NCBI GenBank assembly: GCA_024743195.1
Contig: JANSXE010000010.1
Span: 106,971 to 170,970 of the forward strand
Direction of reading: 5' to 3'
Origin: Alphaproteobacteria bacterium
GTDB lineage: Bacteria; Pseudomonadota; Alphaproteobacteria; UBA8366; Aestuariispiraceae
Length of the DNA: 64,000 nucleotides
Under the pieces are notes generated by a model. The model saw only the letters and a program-made list of their open reading frames with translations, did not search any database and was not told the origin of the DNA. This document shows positions 1-9,752 of this stretch, piece after piece. Both the position numbers and the translations under genes were made by a program. How positions within the stretch are numbered: position 1 is the first letter of the stretch; each line of letters opens with the position of its first letter.

Positions 1-75
1 CGCGACGGGCCGGGTGATCTCCCGCAGGCCCGGTCCGCGCGTCTCGACGCGGAGCTCATCCGTCGCCTGACGCAT
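1..75 (-). CDS. YjbQ-family (UPF0047) protein, N-terminal fragment
   Basis: Only the first 25 codons lie in the window; the frame starts at the ATG at 73-75 and runs off the left edge. The peptide opens MRQATDELRVETRGPGL and continues into REITRPV, which matches the N-terminus of the YjbQ/UPF0047 family (secondary thiamine-phosphate synthase-like proteins). Its start overlaps the 3' end of the upstream acetyltransferase gene by about 20 bases on the same strand, an arrangement typical of translational coupling. The assignment rests on a short stretch, so a database comparison of the whole gene is needed for certainty. Confidence 0.6.
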   Translation of the reverse strand, partial: MRQATDELRVETRGPGLREITRPVA

Positions 76-580
76 CCCCGGCCCCGTTCCGCTCCGCCGC
101 CTCCGGCAGGTCCTTCTCGAAATAGATCCGCTCGAACCCGTCCTCGCGGACGCGCCCGGCGACGCGATAGCCGAGCGCCTCGTAGAAGGGGATGTTTTCC
201 GTCATCGCGACATTGGTGTAGAGCCGGACGCGGGTGCGGCCGGCGGCGCGGGCGGCGCGCTCCGCCTCCGCCATCAGGCGGCGCCCAAGGCCGCCGCCCT
301 GCAGGGCGGGGTCGACGGCCACATTTTCCACGAACCAGTCCTCGGCGCGCGGGAACTGGATCAGGAAGCCCACCGCCCGATCGTCGGCGTCGGCCAGCAC
401 GGCGGCGTGGCCGGCCGCGATCGCGCCGGCGTAGTCGGCGTCCATCGGGGCGGGACGGCGGTCCATGCGCGCGAGATAGCGGGCGTAGGCGGCCTCGGCG
501 ATCGCGGCGAGGCGCGTCGCCTCCTCCGGCCGCGCGGGGCGAAGCGCCAAGGCGCCCGCCGCGGGCCCGTCAGATGACAT
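56..580 (-). CDS. GNAT-family N-acetyltransferase
   Basis: A 174-residue protein with a single GNAT fold. It should transfer an acetyl group from acetyl-CoA to an amine; the substrate cannot be told from sequence. The acetyl-CoA-binding motif A is clear (VENVAVDPALQGGGLGRRL, about residues 84-102), followed by motif B with the usual NIPFYEALGY segment near residue 130. The ATG at 578-580 overlaps the stop of the upstream 111-residue gene by 11 bases, and its own 3' end overlaps the YjbQ gene, so the three minus-strand genes probably form one operon. The last 15 residues are low complexity. Confidence 0.88.
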   Translation of the reverse strand: MSSDGPAAGALALRPARPEEATRLAAIAEAAYARYLARMDRRPAPMDADYAGAIAAGHAAVLADADDRAVGFLIQFPRAEDWFVENVAVDPALQGGGLGRRLMAEAERAARAAGRTRVRLYTNVAMTENIPFYEALGYRVAGRVREDGFERIYFEKDLPEAAERNGAGDASGDG

Positions 581-905
581 CGTCTTCGTCCGTGACGAGG
601 TTGGTCAGCGCCGTCAGATTGCGGCGCAGCCGCTGGCGCGCCATCAGCTTGCGCTGCGCCTCGATCGGCAGGTCGGTGAAGTTCAGCATGTTGCGGCCGA
701 TCAGCACGTCGATCAGATCCTCCGTGATGCGCGCCATCTCCAGATCGCTCTCGGAGAGCGTGTCGCGCATCGCCTGGGGGCTGGCGCCGCGCAGATAGCG
801 GACGACCTCGGGATGGTCGCGCGGCAGGAACTCCCGCGCATGCGGGGCGCTCTTGTCGGCGATCCCGGTGATCTGGCCTTTCTCGTCGCGCGACACATAG
901 GGCAT
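570..905 (-). CDS. Small conserved alphaproteobacterial protein (annotated elsewhere as tryptophan synthase beta-like)
   Basis: A 111-residue soluble protein starting MPYVSRDEKGQITGI. Proteins with this opening are common in alphaproteobacteria under the name 'tryptophan synthase subunit beta-like', but they carry no tryptophan synthase domain and the function is unknown. The C-terminal half is helical and charged (LIDVLIGRNMLNFTDLP, then repeated arginine-rich helices) and ends in acidic residues. I chose the ATG at 903-905 over an in-frame one at 941 because the first 12 residues of the longer form are low-complexity and family members begin at MPYVSRD. It overlaps the downstream acetyltransferase by 11 bases. 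Confidence 0.75.
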   Translation of the reverse strand: MPYVSRDEKGQITGIADKSAPHAREFLPRDHPEVVRYLRGASPQAMRDTLSESDLEMARITEDLIDVLIGRNMLNFTDLPIEAQRKLMARQRLRRNLTALTNLVTDEDDVI

Positions 906-1021
906 GGGCCGGAGTCTGCGGGAGTTCGCGGCCGCGCGCAATGGGGGCGCGTCTCGCGCCGATCGGTTAAGCTTGCGGCTCTTGGCCGCCGCGCGATGGG
1001 GGCTGCAGGAGGAGAAAGAGC

Positions 1022-1423
1022 ATGAGCGAGCCCGCCGCGTCGGACCCGGATAAGGGCGCCGTCGTCTTCCACCGGACGATCCCGATCCTGCGGATCTTCG
1101 ACGAGGAGAAGGCGCGGGCCTTCTATCTCGACTTCCTCGGCTTCACGCTCGATTGGGAGCATCGATTCGAGGAGGATGCGCCGCTCTACTGTCAGGTCAG
1201 CCGGGACGGCCTGACGCTGCATCTGAGCGAGCATCACGGCGACGCCTGTCCCGGCTCGACCGTCTTCGTGGCGATGAGGGGCGTTGACGCCCTGCACCGG
1301 GAGGCGTCAAGCCGCGGCTATCGCTATCTCCGGCCTGGAATAGAGGATCTGCCGTGGGGCCGCGTGATGACGGCGACCGATCCCTTCGGCAACCGCCTCC
1401 GCTTCTGCGAGCCGAGCGGCTGA
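1022..1423 (+). CDS. Glyoxalase superfamily (VOC) protein
   Basis: A 133-residue single-module vicinal-oxygen-chelate protein of the glyoxalase/bleomycin-resistance superfamily. The N-terminal half has the DEEKARAFYLDFLGF helix typical of the fold; the end has the strand DPFGNRLRFCEPSG with the conserved DPFGN turn. Such proteins are metal-dependent lyases, dioxygenases or drug-binding proteins; the substrate cannot be inferred here. A strong ribosome-binding site (GGAGGAG) precedes the ATG by about 7 bases. It is divergent from the minus-strand trio to its left and convergent with the ATP synthase operon. Confidence 0.85.
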   Translation: MSEPAASDPDKGAVVFHRTIPILRIFDEEKARAFYLDFLGFTLDWEHRFEEDAPLYCQVSRDGLTLHLSEHHGDACPGSTVFVAMRGVDALHREASSRGYRYLRPGIEDLPWGRVMTATDPFGNRLRFCEPSG

Positions 1424-1445
1424 CCGTCGGCGTCGCGGCAAGATA

Positions 1446-1477
1446 AAGGCCGGCGCGCCCCTGAGGCGGCCGGCCTT
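1446..1477 (-). terminator. Candidate terminator of the F0 operon
   Basis: A perfect 9-base inverted repeat (AAGGCCGGC / GCCGGCCTT) with a 14-base loop lies between the convergent VOC gene and atpF, about 27 bases past the atpF stop. Read on the minus strand the stem is followed by TTATCTT, a weak U-rich tail. It could act in both directions. Supported by hairpin geometry only. Confidence 0.5.
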
Positions 1478-1503
1478 GCGCGTCTCCCCTCGGGAGAGAC
1501 GGA

Positions 1504-2001
1504 TCAGTTGAGCCGGCTCGAAACCGACTGCACCGCCTCGTCCATCGCCTTGGCCCCGGCCGGGCCCTTCATGTGCTCGGCGATCACGCCGCGGGCCGCC
1601 TCGACCGCCAGATCGACGGCCTTGGCGCGCACCTCGCGGATGGCGTTGCCCTCGGCCTGGGCGATCTTGTCCTCGGCCTGCTGCTCGCGGCGCTTGATCT
1701 GCTCCTTCAAGCGGCTCTGAGCCTCCTTCTTCATCGCGTCCGCCTCTTTCTTGGCGTTCTCGACGATCTGCTCGGCCTGCTCCTGGGCGTCGCGCTGCAG
1801 CTTTTTGGCGTCGGCGAGGCGCTTGTTGGCCTCGTCCTTCAACTCCTCGGCCTGTTCGATCTCGGAGCGGATCCGCTCGATGCGCCCGTAGACCGCGCCG
1901 CGGATCGCCGGCCGGCCCTTCCAATAGACCAGGGCGACGAAGCCGACGAAGGAGACGGCGACCCAGAAGGTCGTATTCAAAAGCAGGGACTGCTCTTCCA
2001 T
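1504..2001 (-). CDS. atpF: ATP synthase F0 subunit b
   Basis: A 165-residue peripheral-stalk subunit. One N-terminal membrane helix (TTFWVAVSFVGFVALVYW, residues 10-27) is followed by a long charged coiled coil rich in Glu, Lys, Arg and Gln that forms the stator linking F0 to the delta subunit of F1. Length and layout match alphaproteobacterial b subunits. It is the last gene of the operon, 4 bases downstream of the b' gene. Because F1 genes lie elsewhere in alphaproteobacteria, their absence here is normal. Confidence 0.95.
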   Translation of the reverse strand: MEEQSLLLNTTFWVAVSFVGFVALVYWKGRPAIRGAVYGRIERIRSEIEQAEELKDEANKRLADAKKLQRDAQEQAEQIVENAKKEADAMKKEAQSRLKEQIKRREQQAEDKIAQAEGNAIREVRAKAVDLAVEAARGVIAEHMKGPAGAKAMDEAVQSVSSRLN

Positions 2002-2005
2002 CGCG

Positions 2006-2608
<603 letters not shown>

Positions 2609-2709
2609 GAAGCCGTTCCTAACTCGGTTGGTCCCTAACTGGGTCGATCCGTCGGCGCGGGCGCGCGGGCCGGGGACGCCGCGCGTCCGCCGGCCCGCGC
2701 GCGTCCGGG

Positions 2710-2934
2710 TCACGCGAACAGGATCAGGAACGCGATCAGCAGCGCGAAGAGGCCGATGGCCTCGACCAGCGCGAAGCCCAGGATCGAGAGACCGAAGACC
2801 TGGTTGCGCGAGGCCGGGTTGCGGGCGACCGCCGAAATCAGCGAGGAGAAGATGTTGCCGATGCCGATGCCGACACCGAACAGGGCGATCACGGCGAGAC
2901 CGGCGCCGATCATCTTTGCAGCTTCAACGTCCAT
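2710..2934 (-). CDS. atpE: ATP synthase F0 subunit c
   Basis: A 74-residue hairpin proteolipid forming the rotating c-ring. Helix 1 carries the glycine-rich packing motif (GVGIGIGNI), the polar loop has the conserved ARNP, and helix 2 has the proton-carrying glutamate in [11 protein letters not shown]. No sodium-type ligand pattern is evident, so proton use is expected. A strong purine-rich ribosome-binding site (AAGGAAGGAAAA) precedes the ATG, as expected for the most abundant F0 subunit. Confidence 0.97.
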   Translation of the reverse strand: MDVEAAKMIGAGLAVIALFGVGIGIGNIFSSLISAVARNPASRNQVFGLSILGFALVEAIGLFALLIAFLILFA

Positions 2935-3056
2935 CTGACTTTTCCTTCCTTCCTGGGTTTGATCCGGCGGCCAAGGGGAGTCTGTTTATGGCCTCGGCCG
3001 TCGGATGGGTGGAACGGGTGCGCGCTCGCCGGCGCCGCCTCCCGCGCGCGTCCGCC

Positions 3057-3785
3057 TCAGTGCAGATGCAGCGCGTCGTTGAGATAGAGGCAGGTCAGGA
3101 GCGTGAAGACGTACGCCTGGATGAAGGCGATCATGAATTCGAAGCCGATCAGCAGCACGTTCAGGATGATCGGCGCGATGCCGCCGATCCCGAAGGTGAC
3201 CGCGCCCAGGCTGATCACGAAGCCGGCGAAGACCTTCAGCATGGTGTGGCCCGCGACCATGTTCGCGAACAGACGCACCGACAGGCTGACCGGCCGCGAG
3301 AGGTAGCTGATGACCTCGATCGGGATGATCAGCGGATAGAGCGCCTTGGGCGCGCCCTCCGGCACGAAGAAGCTGAAGAAGTGCAGGCCGTGCTTGACCA
3401 GCCCGACCAGCGTCACGAACAGGAAGACGAAGATCGCCAGCACGCCGGTGACGACGATGTGGCTGGTGAAGGTGAAGGAGCCCGGGATCATGCCCAGCGC
3501 GTTGCCCAGCAGCACGAACATGAAGATCGTGAAGACGAGCGGGAAGAACTTCCGGCCCTGGGCGCCGACATTGTCGCGGATCATGTCGCCGATGAAGACG
3601 TAGACCGACTCGGCCATCGACTGCCAGGGACCCGGCACCATCTCGCGCTTGCGCATGCCGCCGACCAGGAAGATCGTCGCGGTCGCCACCGCGAGGGTCA
3701 TCCACAGCGAGGAGTTGGTGAAGTCGAAGCCGCCGGGAACCTCGGCGATGGTCTTGATCGTGAACTGCTCAAGCGGACTGGCCAC
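3057..3785 (-). CDS. atpB: ATP synthase F0 subunit a
   Basis: A 242-residue integral membrane protein forming the proton half-channels beside the c-ring. The essential arginine is visible in SVRLFANMVAGHTMLKV and the C-terminal helix contains FEFMIAFIQAYVFTLL. The N-terminus MASPLEQFTIKTI is typical of alphaproteobacteria. The start is GTG (3783-3785) with a GGGGTGAG ribosome-binding site; the ATG just upstream runs straight into TGA. It lies between atpI and atpE. Confidence 0.96.
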   Translation of the reverse strand: MASPLEQFTIKTIAEVPGGFDFTNSSLWMTLAVATATIFLVGGMRKREMVPGPWQSMAESVYVFIGDMIRDNVGAQGRKFFPLVFTIFMFVLLGNALGMIPGSFTFTSHIVVTGVLAIFVFLFVTLVGLVKHGLHFFSFFVPEGAPKALYPLIIPIEVISYLSRPVSLSVRLFANMVAGHTMLKVFAGFVISLGAVTFGIGGIAPIILNVLLIGFEFMIAFIQAYVFTLLTCLYLNDALHLH

Positions 3786-3874
3786 TGCTCACCCCATCTG
3801 TCTGGCGCTTCGGGCGGCGGATCAAACCCCGTCCCGAAGCCGTTAACCCGTCGGCCGCGGCCTCGGCCGCGCTC

Positions 3875-4318
3875 TCAACCCCTGTCGGACGGCCCGTCGT
3901 CGCCTTCGCGATCCCGTCCGCCGTCCGCCGCGTCCTTCGGGCCGCCGCGCAACCGGTCCTGACCGGGGCGCTTCCAGCCGATTCCGGCGTCCTTCCCCTC
4001 GATCAGGCGGTAGACGTTCATCACGCCCGCCCCGGCCCCGAGGAAGAGGAACAGGGCCATCAGCCAAGGCCCGGTTCCCAGCCAGCGATCCAGCAGCCAC
4101 CCGACGCCGACGCCGACGATCAGCGAGGCGACGAGCTCGCTGCCGATCCGCATGGCGTAGGCCGCGCCCTGCCAGGCGCTGCGCGGGGAGTCCGGCCCGT
4201 CCGGACCCTCGCCGCGCGCCGCGTCATGTTGCTGGCGCGCCGCCTTGAGCCGTCGGTCGAAATCGTCGCCGGAACCGGTCTTGTCCGCGCCGCTCTCGTC
4301 GCCCTTCCGGTCGCGCAT
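3875..4318 (-). CDS. atpI: ATP synthase assembly protein I (AtpZ/AtpI type)
   Basis: A 147-residue protein with a charged N-terminus, two membrane helices (ELVASLIVGVGVGWLLDRW and PWLMALFLFLGAGAGVMNVY) and a long hydrophilic Gly/Asp/Arg-rich tail. AtpI helps assembly of the c-ring and possibly magnesium uptake. The tail is longer than usual. It is the first gene of the F0 operon and 107 bases downstream of smc on the same strand, so a promoter probably lies in 4319-4425. Confidence 0.88.
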   Translation of the reverse strand: MRDRKGDESGADKTGSGDDFDRRLKAARQQHDAARGEGPDGPDSPRSAWQGAAYAMRIGSELVASLIVGVGVGWLLDRWLGTGPWLMALFLFLGAGAGVMNVYRLIEGKDAGIGWKRPGQDRLRGGPKDAADGGRDREGDDGPSDRG

Positions 4319-4425
4319 GGCGGCCCATTTTCACCCTTCAATGCGCCTGGAGAAGCACCCCCTCCCGAGCGCGGCGGCACAATAGGCAGGCCGCCCCCGC
4401 CCGTCAAGGCGCGAACCGCCCGAAA

Positions 4426-7400
4426 TCAGGCGCTTTCGCGCAGTCGGACGGCCTGGGTCAGATCGACGGAAACGAGCTGCGAGACGCCGCGTTCGCCCAT
4501 GGTCACGCCGAACAGCCGATCGACCCGCGCCATGGTCAGCCGGTGGTGGGTCACGATCAGGAAGCGCGTCGTTCCGCTGTGGGCGATCTCGTCCAGAAGC
4601 GTGCAGAACCGATCGACGTTGGAATCGTCCAACGGCGCGTCCACCTCGTCCAGCACGCAGATCGGCGCCGGGTTGGTCAGGAACACCCCGAACAGCAACG
4701 CCAGCGCCGTCAGCGCCTGCTCTCCGCCCGACAGAAGCGAGAGGATCTGCATCTTCTTGCCCGGCGGGCTCGCCATGATCTCCAGACCCGCCTCCAGCGG
4801 ATCGTCGGATTCGGTCAGCGTCAGCTTCGCCTCGCCGCCGCCGAACAGCCGCACGAACAGCTCCTGGAAATGCGCGTCCACCTTCTCGAAGGCGGCCAGC
4901 AGACGTTCGCGCCCCTCGCGGTTCAGCGCGTTGATGCCCTGGCGCAGGCGGGCGATGGCGGCGAGCAGGTCCTCCCGCTCGGTCGTCATGCTCTCGATCT
5001 GTTGGGCGAGCTCCTCGGCCTCCTGCTCGGCGCGCAGATTGACCGGGCCGATAGTGTCGCGCTCGCGCTTGAGCCGTTCGATCTTCGCCTCGACCTGATC
5101 GAGCGGCGGCAGCTCGCGCGCATCCTCCACCTCGGCCAGCGCCAGCGCCCCGTCGGGCGGAACCTCCAGCTTCTCCGCGATCTGCTCGGCGACCGCGGCG
5201 GCGGCCTGCTGCGCGCCCTCGATCTCCGCCTCGCGGCGCACGCGACGCTCGCGCGCCTCGGCGAGCGCGGCTTCGGCCGTGCGCAGCGCGCGGTCGGCCT
5301 CGACCTGCTCGGCCTCCGCCTTGGCCAACGCCTCGGCGGCGGCGCTGCGGCGGGTCTCGCTCTCGGCGATCTGGGTCAGGAGCCCGTCGCGCTGGGCGGC
5401 GATCGCCTCGGGCCTCGCCTCAATGGCGGCGAGCTCCTCCTCGGCCTGCGTCTTGCGCTGGGCGAGGTCGGCGATCCGCCGCTCCGCGCCGCCGGCGCGC
5501 TCGCGCCAGGAGGCCTCTTCCTCGTCGATCGCCTGCAGGCGCCGGCCGCGCGCCTCCGCCTCCCGGCGCAGGCTCTCATAGGCGCCGCGCTTCTCCACCT
5601 GATCGGCGCGCAGTTCGGCGAGGCGCGCGCGCAGGCCCGCGATCCGCTCGCGTGCGGCGAGCGGGTCCTCGAGGACGGAAAGCGCGCTCTCCGCCGCCTG
5701 GATCGCCTCCTCCTGCTCCGCGCGCTCGGCGGTCAGGCGCTCCGTCTCCTCGGCGATCGAGGCGAGGCGCGAGCGCGCGGCCGCCGACCGGTTCTCCAGC
5801 GCCGCGACGCGCTGACGGGCGTCGTTGACCGCCTGGAAGGCCTGGCTGTAGGCGCTGCGGGCGGCGCGCGCGGCCTCCAGCGCCTCGGATTCCGCCGCGA
5901 TCGCGGCGTCGCGGGCGTCGAGGGTCTCGCGGACGGCGCGCTCGGCGGCGTCGCGGGCCGTCTGGGTCGCCTGCTCGGCGTCCGCGCGCGCGGCCGCGCT
6001 CTCGGCTTCGGCGTCGGCGCGCGCCGTCTCCAACGCGCGCTCGGCCTTCGCCTTGCGTTCGCGCAGGCCGGTCAGGCGATTGCGCTGCTCCAGCCGCTTG
6101 GCGGCCGGCGTTTCGGTTCCCGGCCGGACGGTCAGCCCGTCCCAGCGCCAGAAGCCGCCGTCGCGGCTGACCAGCCGCTGACCGGGCGCGAGGTCGGCGT
6201 GCAGCCGCGCGCCGTCTTCCGCGCTTTCCACCACGCCGATCTGCGAGAGCCGCCGCGCCAGCGCGCCGGGCGCGCGCACATGCGCCGACAGCGGCGTCGC
6301 GCCCGGCGGCAGCGCCGGCGCGCCGGAAAGCGGCGGCAGGTCGCGCCAATGACTCGCCGCCGCATCGTCCAGCGCGGCGTCCAGATCCTCGCCCAAGGCC
6401 GCGCCCAGCGCGGCCTCGAAGCCTTCCGACACCGAGACGCTGTCGATCGCGGGGGGATAGAGGTCGTCCTCCGCCCGCTCGACCAGCCGGGCCAGCGTCG
6501 CCTCCTCCGTCGCCAGGGCGCTGAAGGCCTTGTCGGCGGCCTGCACCTGCTCGCGGGCCTGCGCCTCCGTCTGCTCCAGCGTGCGGCGGGCCGCGGCCAC
6601 GGCCGCCTCGATGCGCGCGCGGCTTTCGCGTTCGGCCTCGGCGGCGCTGTCGCGCAGCCGGCTCGCGGCCTCGGCGCGCTCGGCGCTTTCCAGATCGGCG
6701 CGTTCGCTCGCCGCCTGCGCGTCGGCGAGGAGAGCTTCCGCCGCCTCGGCCTCGGCGCGCGCGCCCACCAGATCGCCGGCTTCCGCCAACGCGGCCTCGA
6801 GCCCGCTGCGCTCGGCGTCGAGGGCGCTCGCCCGGTCGGCGATCCGCTCGAGCCGCGCGCGCGCCTCCTCGATGCGACGGATCAGGCCGGCGCGTTGCGC
6901 CTCCACGCCAGCGGCGTGCTCGGTCAACTCCTGCAGCTCCGCCTCGGCCTCGGCGACGGCGGCGTCGGCGACGTCGCGGGCCTCGCGGGCGGCGGCGGCG
7001 GTCTCCTCCTCGCCGGCGCGGGCGGCCTCGATCTCGCCGCGCTCGCGTCCGAGCCGCTCCAGCGCGGCCGCCGCGTCGGCGCCGAGCGCGCCCTCGCGCT
7101 CGATGTCCGCGGCCAGCTGCTCGAGCCGGGTCTTCAGCGCCGCCTGCTGGGCCAGCAGGCGGTCCTCCTCCTGGTCGAGCTCGCGTTCGGCCAGCTTCAG
7201 GCGCTGCAGCTCCGCGGACGCCTCCGCCTCGCGCTTGCGCAATTCGGGCAGCGCGGTCTGGGCGTCCGCCTGACGCTTCGCCTCGGCGGCGGCGGCCTCG
7301 GTGCGCTCGTAGACGGCGGCTTCGGCCTCCTGCAGGCGCTGCTTGGCGGCCTCGACGGCGCTTTCGGCCGCGCTCCAGCGCAGATGAAGCTGGATCGCCT

Positions 7401-8085
7401 CCTGCGCGCGCAACTGTTCGGAGATGCGGCGATAGCGGTTGGCCTGACGGGCCTGGCGCTGCAGGCCGGTGCTCTGGCTCTCCAGCGCCTGGATCACATC
7501 CTCCAGCCGCTCCAGATTGCTCTCCGCGGCGCGCAGGCGCAGCTCCGCCTCGTGCCGGCGGGAATGCAGGCCGCGGATGCCGGCCGCCTCCTCCAAGAGC
7601 GTGCGCCGCTCGGTCGGCTTGGCGCCGATCAGGGCGCCGACGCGGCCCTGGCTGACGATGGCGGTGGAGTTGGCGCCGCTGGCCAGATCGGCGAACAGGA
7701 GCTGCACGTCGCGCGCGCGCACCTCCTTGCCGTTGATCCGGTAGGTCGAGCCCTGGCCGCGGTCGATGCGCCGGGTGATCTCGATCTCGTCGCCGTCGTT
7801 GAAGGCGGCCGGCGCGGCGCGCGAGGCGTTGTCCAGCACCACCGAGACTTCGGCCGAGTTGCGCTGGGCGCGGCTCGAGGAGCCGCCGAAGATGACGTCG
7901 TCCATCTCGCCGCCGCGCATGCGCTTGGCCGAGGTCTCGCCCATCACCCAGCGCAAGCTTTCGATGACGTTGGACTTGCCGCAGCCGTTGGGGCCGACGA
8001 CTCCGGTCACGCCGGGCTCGATCAGGAGCTCGGTCTGGTCCACGAAGGACTTGAAGCCATGCAGTCTGAGCTTCTTGAAATCCAC
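4426..8085 (-). CDS. smc: Chromosome segregation protein SMC
   Basis: A protein of about 1,219 residues that condenses chromosomes as an ATP-driven dimer with ScpAB. The N-terminal half-ATPase has Walker A GPNGCGKSN; a long coiled coil leads to a hinge near residues 520-660; a second coiled coil returns to the C-terminal half with signature LLSGGEQALTALALL and Walker B PICVLDEVDAPLDD. I place the start at the GTG at 8083-8085, giving VDFKKLRLHGFKSF, because the family begins there; an ATG at 8116-8118 would add 11 residues without a clear ribosome-binding site. Downstream of the DsbA-like gene on the same strand. Confidence 0.95.
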   Translation of the reverse strand: MDFKKLRLHGFKSFVDQTELLIEPGVTGVVGPNGCGKSNVIESLRWVMGETSAKRMRGGEMDDVIFGGSSSRAQRNSAEVSVVLDNASRAAPAAFNDGDEIEITRRIDRGQGSTYRINGKEVRARDVQLLFADLASGANSTAIVSQGRVGALIGAKPTERRTLLEEAAGIRGLHSRRHEAELRLRAAESNLERLEDVIQALESQSTGLQRQARQANRYRRISEQLRAQEAIQLHLRWSAAESAVEAAKQRLQEAEAAVYERTEAAAAEAKRQADAQTALPELRKREAEASAELQRLKLAERELDQEEDRLLAQQAALKTRLEQLAADIEREGALGADAAAALERLGRERGEIEAARAGEEETAAAAREARDVADAAVAEAEAELQELTEHAAGVEAQRAGLIRRIEEARARLERIADRASALDAERSGLEAALAEAGDLVGARAEAEAAEALLADAQAASERADLESAERAEAASRLRDSAAEAERESRARIEAAVAAARRTLEQTEAQAREQVQAADKAFSALATEEATLARLVERAEDDLYPPAIDSVSVSEGFEAALGAALGEDLDAALDDAAASHWRDLPPLSGAPALPPGATPLSAHVRAPGALARRLSQIGVVESAEDGARLHADLAPGQRLVSRDGGFWRWDGLTVRPGTETPAAKRLEQRNRLTGLRERKAKAERALETARADAEAESAAARADAEQATQTARDAAERAVRETLDARDAAIAAESEALEAARAARSAYSQAFQAVNDARQRVAALENRSAAARSRLASIAEETERLTAERAEQEEAIQAAESALSVLEDPLAARERIAGLRARLAELRADQVEKRGAYESLRREAEARGRRLQAIDEEEASWRERAGGAERRIADLAQRKTQAEEELAAIEARPEAIAAQRDGLLTQIAESETRRSAAAEALAKAEAEQVEADRALRTAEAALAEARERRVRREAEIEGAQQAAAAVAEQIAEKLEVPPDGALALAEVEDARELPPLDQVEAKIERLKRERDTIGPVNLRAEQEAEELAQQIESMTTEREDLLAAIARLRQGINALNREGRERLLAAFEKVDAHFQELFVRLFGGGEAKLTLTESDDPLEAGLEIMASPPGKKMQILSLLSGGEQALTALALLFGVFLTNPAPICVLDEVDAPLDDSNVDRFCTLLDEIAHSGTTRFLIVTHHRLTMARVDRLFGVTMGERGVSQLVSVDLTQAVRLRESA

Positions 8086-8228
8086 CCGACGCCCAACCCC
8101 TTGCGCCAAACCCCTCAAGCCGGCCGCGACACCGCGCGGCGGGCCGGAATCCCCCCGATTCCGTCATGCTTACGCGGGAGTCAGGCCCGATTCTCCCCGG
8201 CTCGCAACCCGCGCCGCCGGCGAAGCGA

Positions 8229-8885
8229 TCAACTCGACTGCCCGTCGATCGCCTGCACGAAGGTCTCGAAGGGCTGGGCGCCCGAAATCCGCTCGTCGCC
8301 GATGATGAAGGTCGGCGTGGAGCGGATCTCGAACTCCTCGGAATACTGCGTGCGGGCGTCGCGGATCGCGTTGAACAACGCCTCGTCGGCGAAGCAGGCG
8401 TTGATCGTCTCCGCGCTCATCCCCGCGAAGCGCCCGATCTGGGTCAGGGCCCCCAGCACGTCGTCGGCCCGGCTCCACTCGTTCTGCTGGGCGAACAGCG
8501 CCTCGAGCAGCGGATAGAAGCGGGCCTCCGGCGCGCAGCGCACCATCATCGAGGCCGCCGCCGCCGCGCCGTCCAGCGGGAAGTCGCGATAGATCAGCTT
8601 GGCCTTGCCGGTGTCGATATACTCCGCCTTCAATTGCGGCAGCGTGTCCTGGTGGAAGCTGCGGCAATGCGGGCAGGTGAGCGAGGAATACTCGTAGATC
8701 GTCACCGGCGCGTCCGGATCGCCCAGCACGCGGTCCTGCATCATGGCCGCGACGTCGGCGTCCTGCGCAAAGGCCGGCGCGGCGCCGAGCCAGGAGGCGG
8801 CCGAGGCGCCCGCTGCGGCCGCCGCCGCGCCCGCGAGCGCGAGGCGGTGGAACCGGCGGCGGGTCAGGGCGGTCGGTGCGGTCAT
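8229..8885 (-). CDS. DsbA-family periplasmic thiol oxidoreductase
   Basis: A 218-residue thioredoxin-fold protein. An N-terminal export signal with an arginine-rich stretch (TRRRFHRLALAG, possibly Tat-type) ends near AFAQ at residue 41. The active site is CPHC at residues 71-74, and the cis-proline loop is STPTFIIG near the C-terminus. It belongs to the DsbA/BdbD-like group (Thioredoxin_4), which forms or reshuffles periplasmic disulfides. The start is the ATG at 8883-8885 with ribosome-binding site GAGAGGAG; the open frame upstream is arginine-rich noise. It sits between smc and DUF721, an arrangement common in alphaproteobacteria. Confidence 0.92.
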   Translation of the reverse strand: MTAPTALTRRRFHRLALAGAAAAAAGASAASWLGAAPAFAQDADVAAMMQDRVLGDPDAPVTIYEYSSLTCPHCRSFHQDTLPQLKAEYIDTGKAKLIYRDFPLDGAAAAASMMVRCAPEARFYPLLEALFAQQNEWSRADDVLGALTQIGRFAGMSAETINACFADEALFNAIRDARTQYSEEFEIRSTPTFIIGDERISGAQPFETFVQAIDGQSS

Positions 8886-9022
8886 GGCGGCTCCTCTCTT
8901 AAGATCTCGGCGTCGCGCTCGGCCTCCCGGGCGCGCGCGGCGGCGCGGAGTATATGGGCCCCCGAAGCCCGGAACAACCGGATGGGCGGCCCCGCGCGGG
9001 CGCATGCGGCGCCCGTCCGGCC

Positions 9023-9616
9023 TCACCCTTCTTCGTCAGGCTTTGTGGCGAGAGTGCGGCCGAGGACCGTGCGGCCAAGCCGCCGCAGGCTTTCGCGCAG
9101 GGCCGGGTCCTCGATCGCGGCCAGTCGGGCCTCCAGCGCGTCCGCCTCGCCGCGCGCGATCGCGCGCGGGGCGGGGCGGGGCGGGGCGGGTTGGGCCGAG
9201 GCGGCGCGCTTGGCGCCCGCCGGCGACCGGCGCACCGGCGCCTGGACCAGCTTCAGGCGCGCCACCGCCTTGTAGCCGAAATGGCCGTTGATCCGCTCCA
9301 CCACCAGCGGCTCCAGATGCATCAGTTCGGTCGCCAGCGGGCCGTCGACGCGCACGGTCAGCACCCCCTGGTCGCGCTGGCCGCGCGGGAAGCGCAGGCT
9401 GTCCGGCTGCGATTGGCGGGCGAGGTCTTCGCCGACGATCAGCGCCCAGTCGGTGACGATCTTGGCGCCGGTGAAGCCGCGCTTGCCGAGCGCCTTGCGC
9501 GTCAGTTCCGGGGTCAGGGCCCCGATCGCGCGCACGCCGCCCTTGCGGGCGTCCTTGCGGGCGTCCTTGCGGCGCGACGCAGCGGCGGATTTTCTGGGAG
9601 GGCGGGCGTCGTTCAT
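9023..9616 (-). CDS. DUF721 (DciA-like) domain protein
   Basis: A 197-residue protein with a central DUF721 domain (about residues 30-125, including TDWALIVGEDLARQS and LTVRVDGPLATELMHLE). DciA proteins load or recruit the replicative helicase DnaB in bacteria that lack DnaC; this protein may do so, but that is inference from the family. The N-terminus has a short tandem repeat (KDARKDARK, from a 12-base DNA repeat near 9540-9570). The C-terminal 70 residues are Ala/Pro/Arg-rich. Divergent from mutY; the 136-base gap holds both promoters. Confidence 0.85.
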   Translation of the reverse strand: MNDARPPRKSAAASRRKDARKDARKGGVRAIGALTPELTRKALGKRGFTGAKIVTDWALIVGEDLARQSQPDSLRFPRGQRDQGVLTVRVDGPLATELMHLEPLVVERINGHFGYKAVARLKLVQAPVRRSPAGAKRAASAQPAPPRPAPRAIARGEADALEARLAAIEDPALRESLRRLGRTVLGRTLATKPDEEG

Positions 9617-9752
9617 ACTCTCGCCATGCTCTCGCTCGGATTGACGGCGGCAGCGCCCTCTCGCCAAGCGGGGGTGCGGCGCTATAGTCTCGACAGCATC
9701 TCACGCCCGAGCGCTCCCCGAAAGCAGCGAAGCGACCGCAGCCACGCCGCCC

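Noticed and set aside
4543..8517. 1,324-codon open frame on the plus strand opposite smc
   Set aside because: Exact antisense of a clear SMC gene. Long antisense frames are expected at this GC content; the protein is Arg/Leu/Gly-rich with no recognisable domain.
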